A DNA stretch of 10,842 bases, taken from contig WFOJ01000220.1 in assembly GCA_015488125.1 (NCBI GenBank), positions 1 through 10,842 on the forward strand. Direction: 5' to 3'. Below are positions 7,671 through 10,842 of the stretch, in pieces. A program made the position numbers and the translations under genes. The stretch is from Mariprofundaceae bacterium (lineage in GTDB: Bacteria > Pseudomonadota > Zetaproteobacteria > Mariprofundales > Mariprofundaceae). The number at the start of each line of letters is the position of its first letter. Position 1 is the stretch's first letter. A model generated the notes under the pieces. That model did no database searches and was not told the DNA's origin. It saw only the letters and a list, made by a program, of their open reading frames with translations.

Positions 7671-8375
7671 TTATAAACCCCGAATTTTGCTCAAAATCAT
7701 TTTTGCAAAACTGCTCGGTGTTGATTCCTGCTGCCTTGGTGCTGAAGTCCGTGATTTGACCGCTTTTCTTGCCGGTGGATGCGCCGGATTGATCAACCCA
7801 AGGCAATACCCCAGGATGACGACTTTTACTTTGGCTTCATCAGGCATGAAGCTGTTTTTCATCAGAAAAAAATCCCTTAGAAAAAATTCCTCTTCATGAA
7901 GCGACATTTGATAAAGGGATAAATAGCTAAGTCCGTCATGGTAACCAAGTTTGTGCATGGCCGCCATCTTAACTTTTACGGCAGGGAGCTGGCTGAATAT
8001 CAGGATTAGCTCCTTGATATCCTGAAGTGGGAGATGCAGTTCATTCAGCACATGCGTAAAGGCAAACGGCGGTCGCCTGTGATGTGGGCCTTTTGGTATG
8101 CTGTGCGACGGAATAAATCCCGCATGCACGATCTTGTTGTTGAAAAAATCCATCAGTATCGCTCGTGACGCCTCATCGTCTGGAGGGGCGCCACCTTCGA
8201 TTTCCAAGGTGCCGTCGCGACCATCATTATTGAGCCAGGAAATGACACCGAAAGAGGAATGTTTCGAAAGAGCCCTGCGTAGAACACGCAGGCGATCCCG
8301 ATAGGGAAGTAACGTTTTCGTTATATTAACGTCTTGTTCTGCAACACGAAAACTTCCGGTGGGTAAGTGATTCAT
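7671..8375 (-). CDS. Hypothetical protein with a possible PATAN/DUF4388-like region
   Basis: A 234-residue soluble protein with no signal peptide or membrane segment. I do not firmly recognise it. Residues about 43-88 (FGVISW… DGTLEIEGG… ILMDFFNNKIVHAGF) have the strand-turn-strand look of a PATAN/DUF4388 domain, whose hallmark is a short strand followed by 'f.nG.ivhA'. This is a visual resemblance only. A helical middle (about 105-195) follows, then a basic, Pro/Ser-rich linker (198-221) and a short final helix. The start is taken as the ATG at 8375: it lies 4 nt after the upstream roadblock stop with GACAGG before it. The longer frame up to 8468 would overlap that gene by nearly 90 nt. Its position between roadblock and GTPase genes matches the place of the small CvnC (DUF742) protein in conservons, so it may be the partner or output of the GTPase. 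The function is inferred from context only. Confidence 0.8.
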   Translation of the reverse strand: MNHLPTGSFRVAEQDVNITKTLLPYRDRLRVLRRALSKHSSFGVISWLNNDGRDGTLEIEGGAPPDDEASRAILMDFFNNKIVHAGFIPSHSIPKGPHHRRPPFAFTHVLNELHLPLQDIKELILIFSQLPAVKVKMAAMHKLGYHDGLSYLSLYQMSLHEEEFFLRDFFLMKNSFMPDEAKVKVVILGYCLGLINPAHPPARKAVKSRTSAPRQQESTPSSFAKMILSKIRGL

Positions 8376-8379
8376 CCTG

Positions 8380-8793
8380 TCATCCTGCTTTGGTAAGTTC
8401 CGCAATCGACGCCGATAAACGTTTACCGGCAGCCAGCAACAAGCCCATGTTGGCATCACGTTTGCCAATTAGGGTAATAATAAATTTTCCCGCATGCATG
8501 ATGAGCACATCGTGATCTTCCGACTGGCTGAAAACTTTTTCACAGCAAACGCCATCACTATGCGCTACGATGGCATCTGCCAGCGACAAAACCGAAGCGC
8601 TGATGGCCGCTAGTTGATCGCTATCTTGCCGACTCGAGCCTTCCGCTTGAACGAGCAGGCCGTCTTTGCTGGAAATAATGGTTAGTGCGATATCAGCAGG
8701 TAGGCCGTTCAGCATTTCTTCTAGCGTGTTGCGGTAACCCTCGCGATCAACGTAAGTCAACGATTCCTGAGAAACTGTTGCCATAGCTTTCAT
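8380..8793 (-). CDS. Roadblock/LC7 domain protein, second gene of the GTPase operon
   Basis: A 137-residue roadblock/LC7 protein. The family forms dimers that bind and regulate small Ras-like GTPases (MglB acts as a GAP for MglA; CvnB sits in conservons). Seen: helix LEEMLNGLP (24-32), strand ALTIISSKDGLLVQAEG (36-52), the long helix DQLAAISASVLSLADAIVAH (59-78), strands VLIMHAG and FIITLIG, and a last helix from MGLLLAAGKRLSASIAEL. An extra N-terminal stretch of about 20 residues precedes the domain. The start at 8793 overlaps the upstream gene's stop as ATGA and has GGAGG 4 nt before it; an alternative ATG at 8784 is less well placed. The overlap implies coupled translation with the neighbouring roadblock gene, consistent with a heterodimer. 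Which GTPase it regulates is an inference from the operon. Confidence 0.88.
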   Translation of the reverse strand: MKAMATVSQESLTYVDREGYRNTLEEMLNGLPADIALTIISSKDGLLVQAEGSSRQDSDQLAAISASVLSLADAIVAHSDGVCCEKVFSQSEDHDVLIMHAGKFIITLIGKRDANMGLLLAAGKRLSASIAELTKAG

Positions 8794-9185
8794 GCATCCT
8801 CCGCTATATCAGGATTGGCAAATGCAGTTTCAAGTTTTTTGACAAGTTTGTTGCCTGAAGTCAGTACAACTGCCGCATTACTGACCGTGTCGCCAATCAA
8901 GGTTAACGTCATGTTTTCAATATGCAACAATGCCACAACACGTTTTTTCGATTCGATCAGCAGTTTATCACTGGTTTGCTCACTTAGTTTGTCAGCCAGT
9001 GCCAACGCCGACGTAGAAATGGCTGCCATCAGTCCTGGTTCATCGCTATTGCCCACATGGGTTAGCAACAGGCCTTCATGGCTGCTGAGCAATACAGCTT
9101 CAAGATGCGGATGCTCATCTACAAACGCCTCCAGCAATGCCTTGCATCGTGCTTTTTTGACTTTTTGAAAGTCACCTTGATTCAT
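8790..9185 (-). CDS. Roadblock/LC7 domain protein, first gene of the GTPase operon
   Basis: A 131-residue roadblock/LC7 protein. Seen: N-terminal basic helix (FQKVKKARCKALLEAF, 6-21), strand LEAVLLSSHEGLLLTHVGN (28-46), long helix GLMAAISTSALALADKLSEQ (51-70), strands KLLIESKKRVVALLHIE and TLTLIG, and a C-terminal helix GNKLVKKLETAF. Its pattern parallels the next gene in the operon, but sequence identity is low, so the pair looks like an old duplication specialised into two subunits. The ATG at 9185 has GAGG 8 nt upstream. Its stop overlaps the next start (ATGA). A 154-bp gap separates it from the upstream roadblock gene, so the operon promoter may lie there, though read-through from further upstream is equally possible because I see no terminator in the gap. 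Likely role: regulator or scaffold for the operon's GTPase. Confidence 0.87.
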   Translation of the reverse strand: MNQGDFQKVKKARCKALLEAFVDEHPHLEAVLLSSHEGLLLTHVGNSDEPGLMAAISTSALALADKLSEQTSDKLLIESKKRVVALLHIENMTLTLIGDTVSNAAVVLTSGNKLVKKLETAFANPDIAEDA

Positions 9186-9339
9186 GAATAAAACCTCGGC
9201 AGTTCAAAACTTGTGAGAAAAGCGATTCAGAACAATGTTCGCCACCACGATAGTTGAAGATGATTTACTCATCGCTATCTTCAAGGGGCAGTGAGTGGAC
9301 GTTGCGATGCGTAGAACATCAATGTGGCTTGTTGCTCTT
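9186..9339. other. Spacer between roadblock genes with an inverted repeat and a 22-codon ORF
   Basis: This spacer holds no T-tract terminator for the upstream gene. It contains an 8-bp inverted repeat, TTGAAGAT (9254-9261) and ATCTTCAA (9277-9284), with a 15-nt loop. A minus-strand ORF from ATG 9272 to TGA 9204 encodes 22 residues beginning MSKSSSTIVV and ends 18 nt before the next gene; it has no convincing ribosome site. No clear -35/-10 pair was found. Confidence 0.4.
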
Positions 9340-9711
9340 TTATAAAGTGAAACCGGTCAGCTCTTTTTTTAATAATGCCCTGGCCATGGCAAGATTGATG
9401 CCGTTGCTGCTTACCACCAGGTAACCGAACATGGCATCGTCAGTTCCGGTTTTGATGATCGGACGCACCAAATGTAGTTCGTGTTCCAGGGTGATCAATA
9501 TGTCCTCAATTTTATCCAGATTACCCAGTAACTTGAGTGTATCCAGTTGTGCTTGCACCATGCGGGTGCAGCCGCCGGCTGCTGCATCAGTATCAAAATC
9601 ACCACGTGATTTTTGTGCCAGCACCATGCCGGAAGCGAGGTCCACGATAATCGCTGCAATAGCGCCATCCATTCCCATCAGGCAATCAACAGCCTTTTGT
9701 GCGTTTGACAT
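9340..9711 (-). CDS. Roadblock/LC7-like protein, paralogue A
   Basis: A 123-residue protein of the roadblock/LC7 superfamily, of the sub-type beginning with 'GAIAAIIVDLASGMVLA'. Seen: MGMDGAIAAIIVDLASGMVLAQ strand-turn-strand (12-33), the helix AAAGGCTRMVQAQLDTLKLLG with a repeated small-residue face, strands DILITLEHELHLVRPI and MFGYLVVS, and a final helix INLAMARALLKKEL. It matches the gene at 10211-10582 at 93 of 123 positions without gaps (hand count). The start is the ATG at 9711, not the upstream one at 9753: AGGAGG lies 6 nt before it, the paralogue starts with the same MSNAQ, and the extra 14 residues would translate the Shine-Dalgarno. A perfect TTGACA on the same strand (9848-9843) is a possible -35, but I see no good -10. 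The partner GTPase is unknown; the one at 7077-7670 is the obvious candidate. Confidence 0.87.
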   Translation of the reverse strand: MSNAQKAVDCLMGMDGAIAAIIVDLASGMVLAQKSRGDFDTDAAAGGCTRMVQAQLDTLKLLGNLDKIEDILITLEHELHLVRPIIKTGTDDAMFGYLVVSSNGINLAMARALLKKELTGFTL

Positions 9712-10139
9712 TATACTCCTCCTAAGGAACAACAGGATGTAAAGCGGTTTCAATTTTTATTGCTCGACACAGACGCACAATAGCTGACATCCAATGTATC
9801 CCATGCATACTTCACGGCATATGTTCCATCTTTGTGCTGTTATGTCAACACAGTTTAAAGGAGTGGTTGCTTGCAGTCATGCGGGAAAAGCCACGATGCA
9901 AAAAACACACTGGACAAAGGAGTGGAAAAAACTGCATTTTTGCCAGGCCTCTGTCGGATTTTGACAACTACGAAAAAACGGATATCGACCAAATCCTTGC
10001 TCTGTCTTTGTTAAATAGCGCTGCCATTTACCGTCAACAGGTCGTATATCTGGCTCGATCCCGCTATTTCTCGTGACGATTGTCAAAGTCCGACGGGCTT
10101 CCGGTAAAATGCTGGTATGTGGGGAGACGCAGTGGCACA
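9712..10139. other. Intergenic region of about 430 bp with no convincing gene
   Basis: This is the leader of paralogue A plus the space up to the terminator of paralogue B. It holds a TTGACA on the minus strand (9848-9843) and a 10-bp direct repeat AAAGGAGTGG at 9857-9866 and 9916-9925. Open frames of 80 codons (plus, 9834-10076) and 95 codons (minus, 9877-10164) exist, but neither has a ribosome site or a recognisable protein pattern. I see no tRNA or other known RNA. AT content is higher than in the flanking genes. Confidence 0.55.
9716..9723 (-). promoter_or_regulatory. Strong Shine-Dalgarno that fixes the start of roadblock paralogue A
   Basis: The minus strand reads AGGAGGAG ending 4 nt before the ATG at 9711, close to a perfect match to the anti-Shine-Dalgarno sequence. 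It lies inside the longer frame that begins at 9753 and argues against that frame. Confidence 0.8.
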
Positions 10140-10169
10140 GAAGAAAACAGGCCGGTGAATTCACCGGCC
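10140..10169 (-). terminator. Intrinsic terminator of roadblock paralogue B
   Basis: A perfect 20-bp palindrome, GGCCGGTGAATTCACCGGCC (10150-10169), gives an 8-bp GC-rich stem with a 4-nt loop. On the minus strand it is followed by TGTTTTCTTC. It lies 41 nt past the TGA/TAA-side end of the gene at 10211. Stem plus T-rich tail on the minus strand is the classic Rho-independent form, and it separates this gene from those to the left. Confidence 0.82.
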
Positions 10170-10210
10170 CGCTGTTGGTTAATGCGTTGGTGATGACCTA
10201 ACCTATTTGT

Positions 10211-10582
10211 CTAAAGAGAGAAATCAGCCAATTCCTTTTTCAACAAGGCCCTGGCCATCGCCAGATTGATGCCTTTCGTGCTTACCACAAGATAGCCAAA
10301 CATGGCATCATCATCCCCCGTTCTGAAAAGAGGGCGAATCAAATGATACTCATGGGTCAGCGTGATCAGCATGTCGTCAATGGTTTCCATTTTACCCAGT
10401 AATTTCAGGGTATCCAGCTGTGCCTGCACCATGCGAGTGGTACCACCTGCTGCGGCATCAGCATCAAAACCCGCGATGGATTTTTGTGCCAGTACCATGC
10501 CGGAGCCAAGGTCAACAATGACAGCGGCAATTGCGCCTTCCATTTCCATCAGATTATCAACTACCTGCTGCGCGTTCGACAT
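10211..10582 (-). CDS. Roadblock/LC7-like protein, paralogue B
   Basis: A 123-residue roadblock/LC7-superfamily protein, nearly a duplicate of the gene at 9340-9711 (76% identity by hand alignment, no gaps). Conserved blocks are SGMVLAQKS, DAAAGG, TRMVQAQLDTLKLLG, DDAMFGYLVVS and GINLAMARALLKKEL. Changes cluster at the N-terminal helix, residues 42-48 and the stretch KMETIDDM, which may set partner choice. The start is the ATG at 10582, with AAAGGAGG 8 nt upstream; the longer frame from 10612 would translate that ribosome site. It is monocistronic: a strong terminator follows at 10140-10169, and a leader of more than 100 nt with several inverted repeats precedes it. Expected role: a cytoplasmic dimer or scaffold acting on a Ras-like GTPase; the specific partner is inferred from proximity only. 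Confidence 0.87.
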   Translation of the reverse strand: MSNAQQVVDNLMEMEGAIAAVIVDLGSGMVLAQKSIAGFDADAAAGGTTRMVQAQLDTLKLLGKMETIDDMLITLTHEYHLIRPLFRTGDDDAMFGYLVVSTKGINLAMARALLKKELADFSL

Positions 10583-10590
10583 AATTTCGT

Positions 10591-10598
10591 CCTCCTTT
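10591..10598 (-). promoter_or_regulatory. Strong Shine-Dalgarno that fixes the start of roadblock paralogue B
   Basis: The minus strand reads AAAGGAGG, 8 nt before the ATG at 10582. With the MSNAQ start shared with paralogue A, this decides against the ATG at 10612. Confidence 0.82.
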
Positions 10599-10631
10599 AG
10601 AAAGTTACGCACCGATTGCTAAAGATACACC

Positions 10632-10647
10632 CAGGCACCCTTGCCTG
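10632..10647 (-). promoter_or_regulatory. Small hairpin in the leader of roadblock paralogue B
   Basis: CAGGCACCCTTGCCTG forms a 6-bp stem with a 4-nt loop about 50 nt before the start codon. No T-run follows on the minus strand, so it is not a terminator. It could stabilise or tune the leader; no known riboswitch is recognised. Confidence 0.3.
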
Positions 10648-10672
10648 CACATCAGCTTCCAAGCTAAGGTGA

Positions 10673-10700
10673 ATTCTTAGGATTTTGTTGTTTCTGTCAA
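10673..10700 (-). promoter_or_regulatory. Candidate promoter of roadblock paralogue B
   Basis: A consensus -35 TTGACA (minus strand 10700-10695) is followed after 16 bp by AAGAAT (10678-10673), matching the -10 consensus at four of six positions. The -35 lies in an inverted repeat (TTGTTG 10685-10690 and CAACAA 10698-10703). The -10 lies in another (CTAAG 10664-10668 and CTTAG 10676-10680). These could be operator-like, or chance in AT-rich DNA. The predicted leader would be about 85 nt. Confidence 0.4.
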
Positions 10701-10842
10701 CAACACGATAAACGAGAAAGAGGACAACAGGTGCGCCTCCTTACCAATCTGACAAAGTCAAAACAGGGCTATTGCATATTTTTTGTGCAGGGATCATAAT
10801 GTGCCCGATCGGAGCTTAATTCGTACAATGAGTTATTCGTGG
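10701..10842. other. Right-edge intergenic sequence, possibly upstream of a divergent gene
   Basis: AT-rich DNA with no complete gene. On the plus strand TTGCAT (10772-10777) and CATAAT (10795-10800) are 17 bp apart, a weak promoter candidate pointing out of the window. An ATG at 10829 opens a frame (MSYSW) that runs off the edge, without a well-placed ribosome site. Too little is visible to call a gene. Confidence 0.25.

Noticed and set aside
8376..8468. Longer start for the PATAN-like protein at 8468
   Set aside because: It would overlap the preceding roadblock gene by almost 90 nt; the ATG at 8375 follows that stop by 4 nt and has a ribosome-site-like sequence.
9712..9753. Hydrophobic N-terminal extension (MKPLYILLFL) of roadblock paralogue A, which could look like a signal peptide
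   Set aside because: The extension translates a near-perfect Shine-Dalgarno, and the paralogue shares only the MSNAQ start, so it is not coding.
9834..10164. Open frames of 80 codons (plus) and 95 codons (minus) in the spacer between the roadblock paralogues
   Set aside because: No ribosome site and no recognisable motif; the minus frame starts inside the terminator palindrome. Both look like chance frames.

Overview
The window looks like chromosomal DNA of a Gram-negative proteobacterium of moderate GC content. Two housekeeping genes support this: a purL of the large single-chain proteobacterial type and a penicillin-binding protein 2 gene. The mix of a REP/RAYT repeat system and several roadblock/LC7 genes with a small MglA/CvnD-like GTPase suggests a lineage such as the Zetaproteobacteria (Mariprofundus-like), but that is a low-confidence guess from memory.

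Layout: (1) 3-3737, plus strand: purL, lacking about 50 N-terminal codons that lie beyond the left edge. (2) 3750-5534, plus strand: mrdA (PBP2), 12 nt behind purL and in the same frame. (3) 5545-7059: a gene-poor convergent region with 11 complete REP doublets and one half unit at a period near 85 bp. A REP-associated tyrosine transposase (RAYT) gene sits inside the array at 6408-6902. (4) 7077-9185, minus strand: a tight operon read from right to left: roadblock protein, roadblock protein (4-nt overlap), a PATAN/DUF4388-like protein, and a small GTPase whose ATG directly abuts the previous stop. (5) 9340-9711 and 10211-10582, minus strand: two further roadblock genes that are close paralogues of each other (93 of 123 residues identical by hand alignment). 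Each has a strong Shine-Dalgarno sequence, and the right-hand one is followed by a clear intrinsic terminator.

Inferred working: the operon resembles a Gram-negative, kinase-less version of the actinobacterial conservon (roadblock + small accessory protein + CvnD-type GTPase) or of the MglA/MglB polarity switch. The roadblock proteins would act as dimeric regulators or scaffolds of the GTPase, and the PATAN-like protein would be a partner or output. The two roadblock paralogues outside the operon could be alternative partners. The REP array was probably spread by a RAYT related to the one it contains, and it separates the cell-wall/purine block from the GTPase block.
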